Positions 1 through 8,455 of a DNA stretch of 46,593 nucleotides are shown piece after piece. The stretch covers positions 1-46,593 of the forward strand of contig NZ_AUAT01000019.1 of assembly GCF_000428865.1 (NCBI RefSeq). The letters run 5' to 3'. The stretch comes from Eremococcus coleocola DSM 15696. Lineage in GTDB: Bacteria > Bacillota > Bacilli > Lactobacillales > Aerococcaceae. The notes under the pieces are model-generated. The model was not told where the DNA came from. It made no database searches and saw only the letters and a list, made by a program, of their open reading frames with translations. Position 1 is the stretch's first letter. The number at the start of each line of letters is the position of its first letter. Position numbers and translations under genes: made by a program.

Positions 1-24
1 TTATATTTTATTAAAATTAATAAA

Positions 25-70
25 AACCGAGAAACATCTCATCTTTTTGAAATGTTTGTCGGTTATTTTT
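25..70. terminator. Probable bidirectional terminator of genes left of the window
   Basis: Bases 25-37 pair with 52-64 (12 pairs, one mismatch), followed by a T-rich stretch on the plus strand; T residues also follow the stem on the minus strand. It probably ends transcription of a gene outside the window. Between here and the promoter at 220 I see no gene, only AT-rich sequence. Confidence 0.55.
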
Positions 71-219
71 GAGACTTTTTGCCCAGCCTCTTTTTCTTTA
101 TCATTTAACGTTTCAAATATGAAGTATAACTCGAAGGCAATAATTGGGTCTAAAGGTGGACGAATTTTATTTTTATTCGCTTATAATTTATTTATATTCC
201 TCTTTTGAAGGCGGTCTAA

Positions 220-248
220 ATGACCTAATGAGGGATTCTTGCTATAAT
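220..248 (+). promoter_or_regulatory. Promoter of the zinc metallopeptidase gene
   Basis: TATAAT at 243-248 is preceded by TG plus one base (extended -10). A -35-like ATGACC at 220-225 lies 17 bases upstream. Transcription would start near 255, which excludes the upstream ATG at 250 as the start codon. Confidence 0.6.
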
Positions 249-273
249 AATGTATAAAAAAGGAGGGAATCCT

Positions 274-960
274 ATGTACTATTCAATGTTTGATTCAACT
301 TATCTATTAGTAATTATTGGGATGCTTTTAGCTGGTTGGGCTTCAAGCCGGGTGAAGTCAACCTTCAATAAGTATGATGATTTAGAAACGGAAAAAAGAA
401 TTGCAGGTAAAGATGCTGCTCAATTAATTCTCCAAGGTGCGGGCATTCATAATGTTCGGGTAGAACCGATTCGCGGTCAATTAACTGACCATTATGATCC
501 TCAAAATAAGGTCTTACGCTTATCAGAAGCTACTTATGCTTCAACCTCAGTTGCTGCAGTAGCAGTCGCGGCCCATGAATGTGGGCATGCGGTTCAAGAT
601 GCACAAAATTATGGTTTTCTACGTTTACGGGCAGCCTTAGTTCCGGTGGTAAATATTGGCTCACAAGCAGCCATGCCTCTAATCTTTATTGGCTTATTGA
701 TGCAATGGATGGGCTTAGTTAAACTAGGTATTTTTGCCTTTACTCTTGTCTTACTATTCCAAATTGTCACTTTACCGGTTGAGTTTGATGCTTCGAAACG
801 GGCACTTCAAATCCTAGAAGGTCAAGGAGTCTTCTCAATGGCAGAGTTACCAGGTGCGCGCAAGGTCTTACGGGCTGCTGCCTTTACTTATGTAGCTGCT
901 GCCATTTCAACCGCCTTGCAACTCTTCCGTCTAATTCTAATTTCTCGTCGGCGAGACTAA
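274..960 (+). CDS. Membrane zinc metallopeptidase, YugP type
   Basis: A 228-residue membrane protein of the neutral zinc metallopeptidase family represented by B. subtilis YugP. The HECGH zinc-binding motif is visible at about residues 101-105 (two His ligands and the catalytic Glu). One hydrophobic segment lies near the N-terminus, and more lie at about 125-175 and near the C-terminus. It probably acts in or at the membrane; its substrate is unknown. The start at 274 was chosen because AAGGAGGG lies 7 bases upstream and the promoter overlaps the alternative ATG at 250. The next gene follows after 36 bases, so the two may be co-transcribed. The family assignment is good; the role is not known to me. 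Confidence 0.85.
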   Translation: MYYSMFDSTYLLVIIGMLLAGWASSRVKSTFNKYDDLETEKRIAGKDAAQLILQGAGIHNVRVEPIRGQLTDHYDPQNKVLRLSEATYASTSVAAVAVAAHECGHAVQDAQNYGFLRLRAALVPVVNIGSQAAMPLIFIGLLMQWMGLVKLGIFAFTLVLLFQIVTLPVEFDASKRALQILEGQGVFSMAELPGARKVLRAAAFTYVAAAISTALQLFRLILISRRRD

Positions 961-996
961 GCTAACTTAGTCTTATTACATAAAGGAGTGTTGTTA

Positions 997-2208
997 ATGG
1001 GTCTCATTAACCGACTTATTTCAAATAAATTTAATCCGAATTTGGCTGTCGATTTACAGTCGAAAAGTAAAAATCATCTGGATAAGATGCAGACTGCCAA
1101 TATTATTGTCGCAGGTAAAACTGGGTCAGGTAAATCGACCCTAATTAATGCAATTTTTCGCGAAAAAATTGCCCAAACCGGGGTGGGTAAACCGATTACC
1201 CAGCATATTCAAGAAATTACTAAAGAAGGTTTACCAGTAGTTCTGTATGATACCAAGGGCTTGGAGTTGAGCCAACGAAACCAAAAAGAAGTTTTGACGA
1301 CTTTAGCAGACTTAATTAAAGTTCAAGCACAAAAAGGACCTAAAGCGGCGATTAATCTGGTTTATTATTGTATTAATAACAGCATGGGCCGGATTGAGGA
1401 TTTCGAGATTGAATTGATTCAAGCCTTAGCTAAAAAGGTTCCTGTCATTCTAGTTTTAACCCAAACTTTAGGTCAAGAACGGAAAGATTTTGAAACTTAT
1501 CTTAAAGAATTGAAACTACCAGTACGGGCCATAATTCCAGTCTTAGCTAAACCCTATTTATTGACGGGTAAAGAATATTTACCAAGTTTTGGTTTGCAAG
1601 CCTTGATTGATATGACGATTGAAGTTTTGCCTGAGGAAAGTCAAGGGGCTTTTATTAATGCCCAACAAGTAGATCTAGACCGCAAGGTCGCAAGGGCTAG
1701 GCGTTGGGCAAAACGTTATATCACTACTGCCTTTGGGGTCGGCTTTATCCCAATTCCGGTAGCTGATTCGGCCGTCTTAGTACCAATGCAAATCGGCATG
1801 TTAGCCCATATTTCTTCAATTTTTGGTGTATCCTTAGATAAATCGCAAATCTTATCAGTTTTAGCTGGTATCGGCGGTACTGGGGGAGCTACCTTAATTG
1901 GTAAATATTTGGTGTCATCGGCGACTAAATTAATTCCGGGTCTAGGCACTGTCACTGGTGGTTTAATTTCAGGAGCAACAGCTTCGAGTTTAACCGTCGC
2001 CTTAGCTTATTCCTATATTGAGGTCTTGAAGCAGGTGACCTTAGCTGAAAAAGCAGGGCGGGATATGCCACTTAAAGAAATCCAACGCCTGATGAATTCT
2101 AGTTTGAAAGAACAATTTGAAACTTTAAGTGAAGTCCTGCCAGAAGGATTTAAAGATATGAACGTTGTAGATTGGGCCCAAGCCTTATTTAATAAGAAGA
2201 AAAAATAA
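997..2208 (+). CDS. GTPase with C-terminal DUF697-like membrane domain
   Basis: A 403-residue protein with an N-terminal Era/ribosome-binding-type G domain and a C-terminal hydrophobic domain resembling DUF697. The P-loop GKTGSGKST spans about residues 40-48, the G3-like DTKG is at about 84-87, and the G4 position reads TQTL rather than the usual NKxD, as in several relatives. From about residue 240 there are glycine- and alanine-rich hydrophobic segments that could associate with the membrane. The start at 997 is chosen because AAAGGAG lies 8 bases before it; GTG at 988 and TTG at 991 overlap or abut the ribosome binding site. A strong terminator follows. The cellular role is unknown. Confidence 0.8.
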   Translation: MGLINRLISNKFNPNLAVDLQSKSKNHLDKMQTANIIVAGKTGSGKSTLINAIFREKIAQTGVGKPITQHIQEITKEGLPVVLYDTKGLELSQRNQKEVLTTLADLIKVQAQKGPKAAINLVYYCINNSMGRIEDFEIELIQALAKKVPVILVLTQTLGQERKDFETYLKELKLPVRAIIPVLAKPYLLTGKEYLPSFGLQALIDMTIEVLPEESQGAFINAQQVDLDRKVARARRWAKRYITTAFGVGFIPIPVADSAVLVPMQIGMLAHISSIFGVSLDKSQILSVLAGIGGTGGATLIGKYLVSSATKLIPGLGTVTGGLISGATASSLTVALAYSYIEVLKQVTLAEKAGRDMPLKEIQRLMNSSLKEQFETLSEVLPEGFKDMNVVDWAQALFNKKKK

Positions 2209-2221
2209 AATAAATCAAATA

Positions 2222-2262
2222 AGCTCTCCCTAAGTATTTGTTCTTAAGGAGAGCTATTTTTT
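2222..2262 (+). terminator. Intrinsic terminator after the GTPase gene
   Basis: AGCTCTCC at 2222-2229 pairs with GGAGAGCT at 2248-2255, extended inward by TAAG/CTTA, and is followed by ATTTTTT. Confidence 0.9.
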
Positions 2263-2288
2263 GATAATAAAATATTGTAACGCGGTGG

Positions 2289-2477
2289 TTTGCAGTGGTT
2301 CTTTATTGAATGAAGTTGAACTCATATCTTTGTTCAACTATTGGAGCACTTACTGGGGCGCATGGAGGTGAAACAAGTTAGCGCCCCAGTAGTTGAGCGA
2401 AAGTATGAGCTCAACTACATTTATCCAAATACTCTAGCAAGCGAAAATCAGAGATTTTCATGCTTCTTGCCTGCTCC
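2289..2477 (-). repeat. Structured intergenic repeat, copy 1
   Basis: Read on the minus strand, this copy starts just after the stop codon of the UPF0316 gene with GGAGCAGGCAAGAAG, then a GAAAATC/GATTTTC palindrome, then GCTnGAGTA. Further in are nested hairpins: 2314-2321 with 2331-2338, 2353-2361 with 2381-2389, and 2391-2397 with 2406-2417. It ends with ATTCAAT...AACCACTGC. Both ends and the hairpin arms match the element at 19541-19716. No open reading frame is supported inside it. It may be a miniature mobile element or a structured 3' RNA. Confidence 0.7.
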
Positions 2478-2479
2478 TA

Positions 2480-3088
2480 TCAGCGAATAAACTCATCTTT
2501 AGTTTGATTGGAAACTTTCCGAGGTTGATTGAGTTTGCCTTGCAATTTAGATAGGCCTTCTTTAAAGTCAAGCGGGTTAACGCGTTTAGACCAGAATCCC
2601 CCATGGATAACCTTGGCATCGTAGGAAATATAGAAAGCACTCGGGTCTATTTCCTCAATGGTTTGGTAAAGCGCCCGTTCATTAGAGCGTGGTGTCAGGA
2701 CAGTCAGGACTAAGCGGTCCCCATCCCTTCCGTAGGCTGGTTGGACCGTGACCCCATAACCCAACTCTCTAAGATTGTTGGCTAAGCGGTGGTCATCAGA
2801 AGGGGAGAAAATTTGAATAGCCGAATAACCCAAGGCAATTTTGTCCTCGATTAAAATCCCAATGTAGGTCCCAACTCCAAAGCCCACGGCATAGGCAATC
2901 AGGTAGATGGGGTTATCAAGAAAATTCATGACCATAGAAAGACCTAAGGTATAAACAATGACTTCGATAATACCAACTAAGGGGGCAACATTTCGGTAAC
3001 CTTTAGTGGTTAGAATCACCCTCATAGTGTTTAGCATAATATAAATTAAATTGATTGAAAATATTTGGAAAAGCACAGTCCAGTTCAT
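2480..3088 (-). CDS. UPF0316 membrane protein (YebE-like, DUF2179)
   Basis: A 202-residue protein of the UPF0316 family, to which B. subtilis YebE belongs. The first ~100 residues are hydrophobic, with three likely membrane segments. The C-terminal ~90 residues form a soluble DUF2179-like domain (TVLTPRSNE, FYISYDAKVIHGGF). The start at 3088 was preferred over upstream codons because, read on the minus strand, GGAGGT lies 7 bases before this ATG and the protein then begins MNWTVLF, as in the family. It is divergent from adcC. Family members are uncharacterised, so no function is assigned. Confidence 0.85.
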   Translation of the reverse strand: MNWTVLFQIFSINLIYIMLNTMRVILTTKGYRNVAPLVGIIEVIVYTLGLSMVMNFLDNPIYLIAYAVGFGVGTYIGILIEDKIALGYSAIQIFSPSDDHRLANNLRELGYGVTVQPAYGRDGDRLVLTVLTPRSNERALYQTIEEIDPSAFYISYDAKVIHGGFWSKRVNPLDFKEGLSKLQGKLNQPRKVSNQTKDEFIR

Positions 3089-3172
3089 TAAATAACCTCC
3101 ATTATTGTATTTTCCCGATGTTTCCATGCTAAAGGAAAGCAAAGTCTATGTAAAATAAAACGATTATATAAC

Positions 3173-3224
3173 TTGTTATTCAAGCGGTGACAGAGTAATA
3201 TGGAAATACAATTGTAATTATTAC
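3173..3224 (+). promoter_or_regulatory. adcCB promoter with Zur-like operator
   Basis: TTGTTA (3173-3178) and TAATAT (3196-3201) are 17 bases apart and form a plausible promoter. Just downstream, 3214-3224 reads GTAATTATTAC, a perfect 5-1-5 palindrome inside TTGTAATTATTACTTT. This matches the core of the Zur box known from Firmicutes. No AdcR-type TTAAC/GTTAA palindrome is visible. Repression in zinc-replete cells is inferred. Confidence 0.55.
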
Positions 3225-3251
3225 TTTTACAATCTAGAAAAAGGAGTACTT

Positions 3252-3956
3252 ATGCCATTACTAGAAGTATCGAATTTATCATTTTTTTATGATAATGAAA
3301 AAGTTTTAAATAATATCAATTTTAGTCTGGAATTAGGTGAATTTGTGATTTTGACCGGTGAAAATGGAGCGGCTAAATCAACTTTAATCAAGGCAATCTT
3401 AGGCTTATTAAATCCAGCAACGGGACAAGTAAAACTAGCCAAGATCAATCAAAGAGGACAGAAATTATCTGTTGGTTATGTTCCACAAAATATCACCTCA
3501 TTTAATGCTGGTTTTCCATCTACGGTTCAAGAGTTTGTTGAGTCAGGCCGGTATCCGAAGAACCGGTGGTTTAAACGCTTGGATGCAGAAGATCAAGAGC
3601 ATGTAGAGCGAGCCCTCGATTCAGTGGGGATGACCAACCTACGTCATAAATTGATTGGTGATTTATCGGGTGGTCAGAAACAACGGATTTCCCTGGCCCG
3701 GGTTTTTGCAACGGATCCTGATTTCTTCGTCCTGGATGAACCAACGAATGGGATGGACACTAAATCAAGACGCGCCTTTTATGATTTATTACGTCATTTA
3801 TGCCGCCATCATGGTAAAGCTATCTTGATGGTAACCCATGCGGATGCTGAGATGGAGGGCTATTATGACCGTGAGATTCATTTACATAGAGAGGAGGGAA
3901 CCCCATGGAGATGTTTCAGTATGACTTCATCCAAAGAGCCTTTGCCGCAGGTTTAG
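3252..3956 (+). CDS. adcC: Zinc ABC transporter, ATP-binding protein
   Basis: A 234-residue ABC ATPase that closely resembles streptococcal AdcC, the ATPase for zinc uptake. Walker A reads GENGAAKST (about 36-44); the Ala before Lys is usual in the AdcC subfamily. The signature LSGGQKQR lies at about 138-145, Walker B FFVLDEP at about 158-164, and the switch His in VTHAD near 196. The sequence SFNAGFPST and a C-terminal PWRCFSM are also AdcC hallmarks. The gene overlaps the permease gene by 52 bases, indicating translational coupling. No binding-protein gene (adcA) or adcR lies beside it, so the solute-binding lipoprotein must be encoded elsewhere. Confidence 0.9.
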   Translation: MPLLEVSNLSFFYDNEKVLNNINFSLELGEFVILTGENGAAKSTLIKAILGLLNPATGQVKLAKINQRGQKLSVGYVPQNITSFNAGFPSTVQEFVESGRYPKNRWFKRLDAEDQEHVERALDSVGMTNLRHKLIGDLSGGQKQRISLARVFATDPDFFVLDEPTNGMDTKSRRAFYDLLRHLCRHHGKAILMVTHADAEMEGYYDREIHLHREEGTPWRCFSMTSSKEPLPQV

Positions 3957-4747
3957 CCATTTCCTTTATTACCCCTATTTTAGGTCTCTTTTTAATACTA
4001 CGCCGACAATCACTCTTATCAGATACTTTGTCTCATATTTCTTTGGCCGGGGTGGCCCTAGGCTTACTTTTACAATGGAGTCCCACTTATGCTACGCTGA
4101 TTGTAGTGGTGCTAGCTTCTTTATTAATAGAATATTTAAGGGTGGTCTATGCAGACTTTTCAGAAATTTCAGTCGCCATGATGATGGCGACGGGGATGTC
4201 GGTGGCCCTAGTCCTGATTACCTTTAATACATCGGGCCAAGTCTTTAATATTGACCAATATTTATTTGGTTCGATTATCCTTATATCAGATCAAGAAGTG
4301 AAGCTTTTATATGGGTTAGCTTTGGTAGTCATGGTGCTTTATTTAATCTTTAAACGTCCTTTGTACGTAATGAGTTTCGACGAAGCAACAGCCTATACAG
4401 CTGGTTTACCAGTTAAGTGGATGTCAATTATTTTTTCAGTCGTAACCGGGGTGGCGATCTCGATTATGATGCCAATTGTGGGGGCGCTCTTAGTTTCAGC
4501 CCTTATAGTTATTCCTTCAGCCACTGCTATCAAAGTTTCACGGAGCTTTGGGCAAACGATATTTTTTGCCTTTGTGATTAATCTGTTAGGAGTCTTTGCT
4601 GGGATTACGCTGTCCTATCAATTTGACACACCACCTGGTGCGTCCATTACGCTATCCTTTATTCTTATTTTTGTAGTAGTGACGATCTGCCATCGTATTT
4701 GGTCTCAGAGTCAACGCCATCGTATACAAGCCGATAGCAAGTTATAA
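3905..4747 (+). CDS. adcB: Zinc ABC transporter, membrane permease
   Basis: A 280-residue ABC-3 family permease with eight or so hydrophobic segments across its length. The conserved N-terminal region reads RRQSLLSDTLSHISLAG, and the later GALLVSALIVIPSATA is typical of zinc/manganese permeases (AdcB/ZnuB). GAGGAGGG is placed 6 bases before the ATG at 3905, which lies inside adcC. It forms the transmembrane channel driven by the ATPase encoded upstream. Zinc rather than manganese is inferred from the close AdcC resemblance of its partner. Confidence 0.88.
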   Translation: MEMFQYDFIQRAFAAGLAISFITPILGLFLILRRQSLLSDTLSHISLAGVALGLLLQWSPTYATLIVVVLASLLIEYLRVVYADFSEISVAMMMATGMSVALVLITFNTSGQVFNIDQYLFGSIILISDQEVKLLYGLALVVMVLYLIFKRPLYVMSFDEATAYTAGLPVKWMSIIFSVVTGVAISIMMPIVGALLVSALIVIPSATAIKVSRSFGQTIFFAFVINLLGVFAGITLSYQFDTPPGASITLSFILIFVVVTICHRIWSQSQRHRIQADSKL

Positions 4748-4805
4748 ACTTAATAAGGAAAGACACACCAAAGTTTAACTTAAAATACTAGATACACTTA
4801 TACCA

Positions 4806-4854
4806 AGAGGGCGGCAAAGGAAACACTTAGATTTCGTTTCTGCCCTCTCTTTAA
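4806..4854 (+). terminator. Terminator after adcCB
   Basis: AGAGGGC (4806-4812) pairs with GCCCTCT (4842-4848), with an inner GAAAC/GTTTC helix and a bulge, followed by CTTTAAAT. The T tract is short, so termination may be partial. Confidence 0.6.
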
Positions 4855-4889
4855 ATAAATCGTTTCACGAACTAAAAATAATAAAAACA

Positions 4890-4918
4890 CTGTTAAAGTT
4901 TGTCTTTTGTGGTAAAAT
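4890..4918 (+). promoter_or_regulatory. Promoter of purR
   Basis: TAAAAT at 4913-4918 is preceded by TGG (extended -10); the -35 region CTGTTA is poor. Upstream, TTTCACGAACTAA (about 4863-4875) resembles half of a PurBox (CCGAAC core) with one mismatch. Autoregulation by PurR is possible but weakly supported. Confidence 0.45.
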
Positions 4919-4942
4919 AAGGCAAACCTTAAGGAGGGCCTG

Positions 4943-5782
4943 ATGACAATGACTAAACCTAAACGCAATGAACGTTTAATTTATTTAACCCATTATTTTT
5001 TAGAACGCCCTAATCAATTAATCCAATTTTCTGATGTAAGTGAAGAGTTAAGTGCATCTAAATCTTCATTGAGTGAAGATATGGATATTTTACGAGATTT
5101 ATTTGCTAAATATGAATTTGGGAGTATAATTTCGCAGACGGGTGCCGGCGGTGGGATGATTTTTGTGCCAAGTTTAGGCAAGGCAGAAAAAAAAATGCTG
5201 AAAGAAAAGTTGACCCATATCTTGGAGGCCAGTCCCCGTGTCTTACCCGGTAATTATATTAGCTTAAATGATGTTATCCGTGATCCGCAGCTTATGCATT
5301 TGGCTGCTAAACTGATTGCTGGCCATTATGCCGACCAGGGAATCGATGCAGTGATGACGATTGAAACAAAAGGGGTTGGCTTGGCTGCTTTGGTCGCTAA
5401 TTTATTGAATGTGCCATCCGTGGTTGTTCGACGGGATTCCAAGGATTCAGTGGCGCCGACGATTTCCGTATCCTTTGTTTCAGGTTCTTATCAAACGGTC
5501 ATGAAGATGGAATTACCCAAGGATAGTCTACAAGCAGGAAGTAATGTCTTGATTGTGGATGACTTTTTACGCAATGGTGGGACAGTAGATGGTCTGATTA
5601 CTTTATTAGGTGAATTTGATTGTCATGAAGCAGGGGTTTGTGTTTTAGTCGAAAATACGGCGCCCGATCATGGACTACCTTATGATATGCAAGCCTTAAT
5701 GTCGGTCAATATGGTTTTTAATTCAGAAACGAGACACCATGATTTGATAGCCCAACCAGGATCTTTATTAAAAAATATCTAA
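4943..5782 (+). CDS. purR: Purine operon repressor PurR
   Basis: A 279-residue transcription regulator of the Bacillus-type PurR family. The N-terminal ~75 residues form a winged helix (RLIYLTHYFLERPNQLI, then SKSSLSEDMDILR). The rest is a type I phosphoribosyltransferase-like effector domain, with the PRPP-binding motif VLIVDDFLRNGGT at about 202-214. In this family PRPP modulates binding to PurBox DNA, linking purine genes to PRPP supply. That fits the neighbour two genes downstream, the PRPP synthase. AAGGAGGG lies 5 bases before the ATG at 4943; ATG at 4949 is an alternative. glmU follows after 70 bases. Confidence 0.93.
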   Translation: MTMTKPKRNERLIYLTHYFLERPNQLIQFSDVSEELSASKSSLSEDMDILRDLFAKYEFGSIISQTGAGGGMIFVPSLGKAEKKMLKEKLTHILEASPRVLPGNYISLNDVIRDPQLMHLAAKLIAGHYADQGIDAVMTIETKGVGLAALVANLLNVPSVVVRRDSKDSVAPTISVSFVSGSYQTVMKMELPKDSLQAGSNVLIVDDFLRNGGTVDGLITLLGEFDCHEAGVCVLVENTAPDHGLPYDMQALMSVNMVFNSETRHHDLIAQPGSLLKNI

Positions 5783-5852
5783 GTTCCTAGAAAAAAAGCC
5801 TTGAAAACGTTATAATAAATTTGGAAAATTTTTTGCTTAAAGGAGTGGCAGA

Positions 5853-7223
5853 ATGTCAAAACGGTTAGCGGTTATTTTAGCCGCTGGTAAAGGAACACGG
5901 ATGAAATCAGATCTATATAAGGTCTTACATCCAGTGAATGGCCTCGCTATGATTGAACATGTTGTGGATGCAGTGCAAGCCGCAAAAGTTGATCAAATAG
6001 TGACAGTAGTAGGCTTTGGGGCTCAAGCAGTCAAAGAATTACTAGGTGAAAAGAGTCAATATGCCCTTCAAGAAGAACAACTTGGAACGGGACATGCCGT
6101 TCAACAGGCTAAAAGTATTTTAGCTGGAGAAGATGGGGCTACTTTAGTAATTTGTGGGGATACCCCTTTGATTTCAGCCCAAACAATTAATCAACTGTTC
6201 GACTTTCATGAACAGAGTGGTGCCAAGGGAACGGTCCTGACCGCTCAATTCGACAACCCGTTTGGTTATGGTCGGATAATTCGACAAACAGATGGGACAG
6301 TGTCTCATATTGTTGAAGAAAAGGATGCTAATGATGTCGAACGTTTGGTGACTGAAATTAATACCGGCACATATGTTTTTGATAATCAACTCTTATTTGA
6401 AATGTTAGATTTAGTCACTAACGACAATGCACAAGGTGAATATTATCTGCCGGATGTGATTGGCCTCTTACAAGAACGAGGACATCTGATTGCCGCTCAC
6501 GTTATGGCTGATGCAGACGAAGCTTTAGGTGTGAATGACCGCCTTGCTTTAGCAGAAGCAGGTCGTTTGATGAGCCGCCGGATTAACCGCAAACATATGT
6601 TGAATGGCGTTACTCTAATTAACCCAGCCACAACTTATATTGAGGCCCAAGTTCAAATTGGCCCAGATACAGTGATTGAAGGTGGCGTCTCTTTAAAAGG
6701 ACAAACCAGAATTGGTAGTCATGCCTTTATTGGAGCCCATTCTGAGATTTGTGATAGTCAAATTGGCGATCAGGTGCAAATTAGTCAATCTGTGATAGAA
6801 AAGTCTACAGTAGAGCGGGCTGCAACCATAGGTCCTTTTGCTCATTTAAGACCGAATTCTCATTTAATGGATGAAGTCCATATTGGCAATTTTGTTGAAG
6901 TGAAGAATTCGACGATTGGTAAGGGCACTAAATCAGGTCATTTAACTTATATTGGCGATGCCGACTTAGGCAAAGATATTAACATAGGTTGTGGAACCAT
7001 CTTTGTCAATTATGATGGTAAGTACAAGCATCGCTCTACAGTAGGCGATCAAGCTTTTATTGGTTGTGATACAAAAATTATGTCTCCAGTCGAGATTGGA
7101 CCACGAACTGTAACAGCAGCAGGTTCGGTTATTACCGATGACATACCTGAAGACGCGATGGGAATTGCGCGGTCACGCCAAACTAATATTCCCAATTACT
7201 ATCCCAAGTTTATAAATAAATAA
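5853..7223 (+). CDS. glmU: Bifunctional UDP-GlcNAc pyrophosphorylase / GlcN-1-P acetyltransferase
   Basis: A 456-residue cytoplasmic enzyme that acetylates glucosamine-1-phosphate and couples the product to UTP, giving UDP-GlcNAc for peptidoglycan and teichoic acids. The N-terminal uridyltransferase domain shows LAAGKGTRMKS near residues 9-19 and QLGTGHAV near 77. From about residue 250 the hexapeptide left-handed beta-helix begins, with RPNSHLMDEVHIGNFVEVKN and the acetyl-CoA region NYDGKYKHRSTVGD. The length equals the family norm. AAAGGAG lies 7 bases before the ATG. It is followed by prs after 18 bases, in the order purR-glmU-prs common in Firmicutes. Confidence 0.97.
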   Translation: MSKRLAVILAAGKGTRMKSDLYKVLHPVNGLAMIEHVVDAVQAAKVDQIVTVVGFGAQAVKELLGEKSQYALQEEQLGTGHAVQQAKSILAGEDGATLVICGDTPLISAQTINQLFDFHEQSGAKGTVLTAQFDNPFGYGRIIRQTDGTVSHIVEEKDANDVERLVTEINTGTYVFDNQLLFEMLDLVTNDNAQGEYYLPDVIGLLQERGHLIAAHVMADADEALGVNDRLALAEAGRLMSRRINRKHMLNGVTLINPATTYIEAQVQIGPDTVIEGGVSLKGQTRIGSHAFIGAHSEICDSQIGDQVQISQSVIEKSTVERAATIGPFAHLRPNSHLMDEVHIGNFVEVKNSTIGKGTKSGHLTYIGDADLGKDINIGCGTIFVNYDGKYKHRSTVGDQAFIGCDTKIMSPVEIGPRTVTAAGSVITDDIPEDAMGIARSRQTNIPNYYPKFINK

Positions 7224-7241
7224 TAGGAGGAATTTGTAGTA

Positions 7242-8225
7242 ATGGAAAAGCACACATATAAAGATCCAAAGTTAAAGGTATTTTCTTTAAGTTCTAATCC
7301 CGAATTAGCCCAAAAAGTGGCGGATGAAGTTGGGGTTCAGTTAGGTAAAATTAGTATTTCGAAATTCGCTGACGGTGAAATCAAGGTAAATATTGAAGAA
7401 AGTATCCGTGGGGATCATATTTATATCGTACAATCCACATCAAATCCTGTTAATGATAATCTAATGGAGTTAATGATTTGTATTGATGCACTTCGTCGGG
7501 CAAGTGCCAAAACAATTAATGTTGTCATGCCATATTACGGCTATGCGCGTCAAGACCGCAAAGCCCAATCACGCGAACCCATTACTTCTAAATTAGTCGC
7601 AGATATGTTAACCAATGCTGGTGTAGATCGGATGCTAGTGATTGACCTTCACGCTGCCCAAATTCAAGGCTTCTTCAATATTCCCGTAGACCATTTGATG
7701 GGGGCATCTTTATTAGCTAACTATTTCTTGGATAAGAATCTATCTGGAGATGATGTAGTAGTTGTTTCACCAGACCATGGTGGTGTGACTCGGGCACGCA
7801 AATTAGCAGAGTTCCTCCACGCACCGATTGCCATCGTAGATAAACGTCGACCAAAAGATAATGTTGCTGAAATTATGAATATAGTCGGCGATGTTAAAGA
7901 TAAGGTTGCTATTATTATCGATGATATGATTGATACAGCAGGTACTATTACGCTTGGTGCGCAGGGAATTAAAGATAAAGGGGCAAAAGAAGTCTATGTC
8001 TGCTGTACTCATGCTGTTTTATCTGGCCCTGCCATTGAACGCTTAGAAAAATCTTGTATCAAAAAAGTAGTGGTTACTGATACAATTGCCTTACCAAAAG
8101 AAAAACATATTGATAAAATTGAAGTGGTAACGGTAGCCCAATTATTAGGTGAAGCCATCAAGCGGATTCATGAAAACCGGTCTGTAAGTCCACTCTTTAA
8201 TGAACAATTTAAAATAATTGATTAA
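7242..8225 (+). CDS. prs: Ribose-phosphate pyrophosphokinase (PRPP synthase)
   Basis: A 327-residue enzyme that makes PRPP from ribose-5-phosphate and ATP, supplying purine, pyrimidine, NAD and amino-acid synthesis. Visible motifs are [11 protein letters not shown] (about 135-145), the SPDHGG region (about 176-181), the flexible loop KRRPK (about 201-205) and the PRPP-binding DDMIDTAGT (about 227-235). TAGGAGG lies 11 bases before the ATG, a rather long spacing. It probably shares a transcript with glmU and ends at the hairpin just downstream. Confidence 0.97.
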   Translation: MEKHTYKDPKLKVFSLSSNPELAQKVADEVGVQLGKISISKFADGEIKVNIEESIRGDHIYIVQSTSNPVNDNLMELMICIDALRRASAKTINVVMPYYGYARQDRKAQSREPITSKLVADMLTNAGVDRMLVIDLHAAQIQGFFNIPVDHLMGASLLANYFLDKNLSGDDVVVVSPDHGGVTRARKLAEFLHAPIAIVDKRRPKDNVAEIMNIVGDVKDKVAIIIDDMIDTAGTITLGAQGIKDKGAKEVYVCCTHAVLSGPAIERLEKSCIKKVVVTDTIALPKEKHIDKIEVVTVAQLLGEAIKRIHENRSVSPLFNEQFKIID

Positions 8226-8266
8226 ATTTAAATTATCCCACACTGATTATTAAAATAGATAAGCTT

Positions 8267-8310
8267 GACCTCCTATGAGCCTTAGTGCCTTGTAGGGGGT
8301 CTGGTTATTT
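8267..8310 (+). terminator. Terminator after prs
   Basis: GACCTCCTA (8267-8275) pairs with TAGGGGGTC (8293-8301) with one G-T wobble, followed by TGGTTATTTTC. Confidence 0.7.
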
Positions 8311-8342
8311 TCAAAATATAAAATACTAGAAAATTTTGTCAT

Positions 8343-8449
8343 ACTTGACTTGTTTCATGTCAAGTTAATGGAGTTTTTATGGTAAAAAGAAAGTAAAACC
8401 TTTATAATATGGGAGAAATAAAGGATAAGGATCCTTTACAGAAAGGAAG
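8343..8449 (+). promoter_or_regulatory. Leader and promoter region of the sugar-phosphate transferase gene
   Basis: ACTTGAC (8343-8349) and GTCAAGT (8359-8365) form a 7-9-7 palindrome that could be an operator. A -10 box TATAAT lies at 8403-8408. The short leader contains three mutually complementary segments: AAAGGAT (8420-8426), ATCCTTT (8431-8437) and AAAGGAAG (8442-8449, the ribosome binding site). The middle segment can pair with either of the others, so a switch controlling translation is possible. Confidence 0.45.
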
Positions 8450-8455
8450 TTTTTC

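Noticed and set aside
2263-2479. Small genes in the gap before the UPF0316 gene
   Set aside because: The 60-codon minus ORF (2458-2640) is a shadow of the real gene, and the rest of the gap is the structured repeat.
3287-3385. Defective Walker A in AdcC (Ala in place of the Gly before Lys)
   Set aside because: GENGAAK is the usual form in AdcC proteins, so it is not a loss of function.
4863-4875. PurBox in front of purR
   Set aside because: Only one half-site-like sequence with a core mismatch; a functional PurR site needs a better match and usually a second box.
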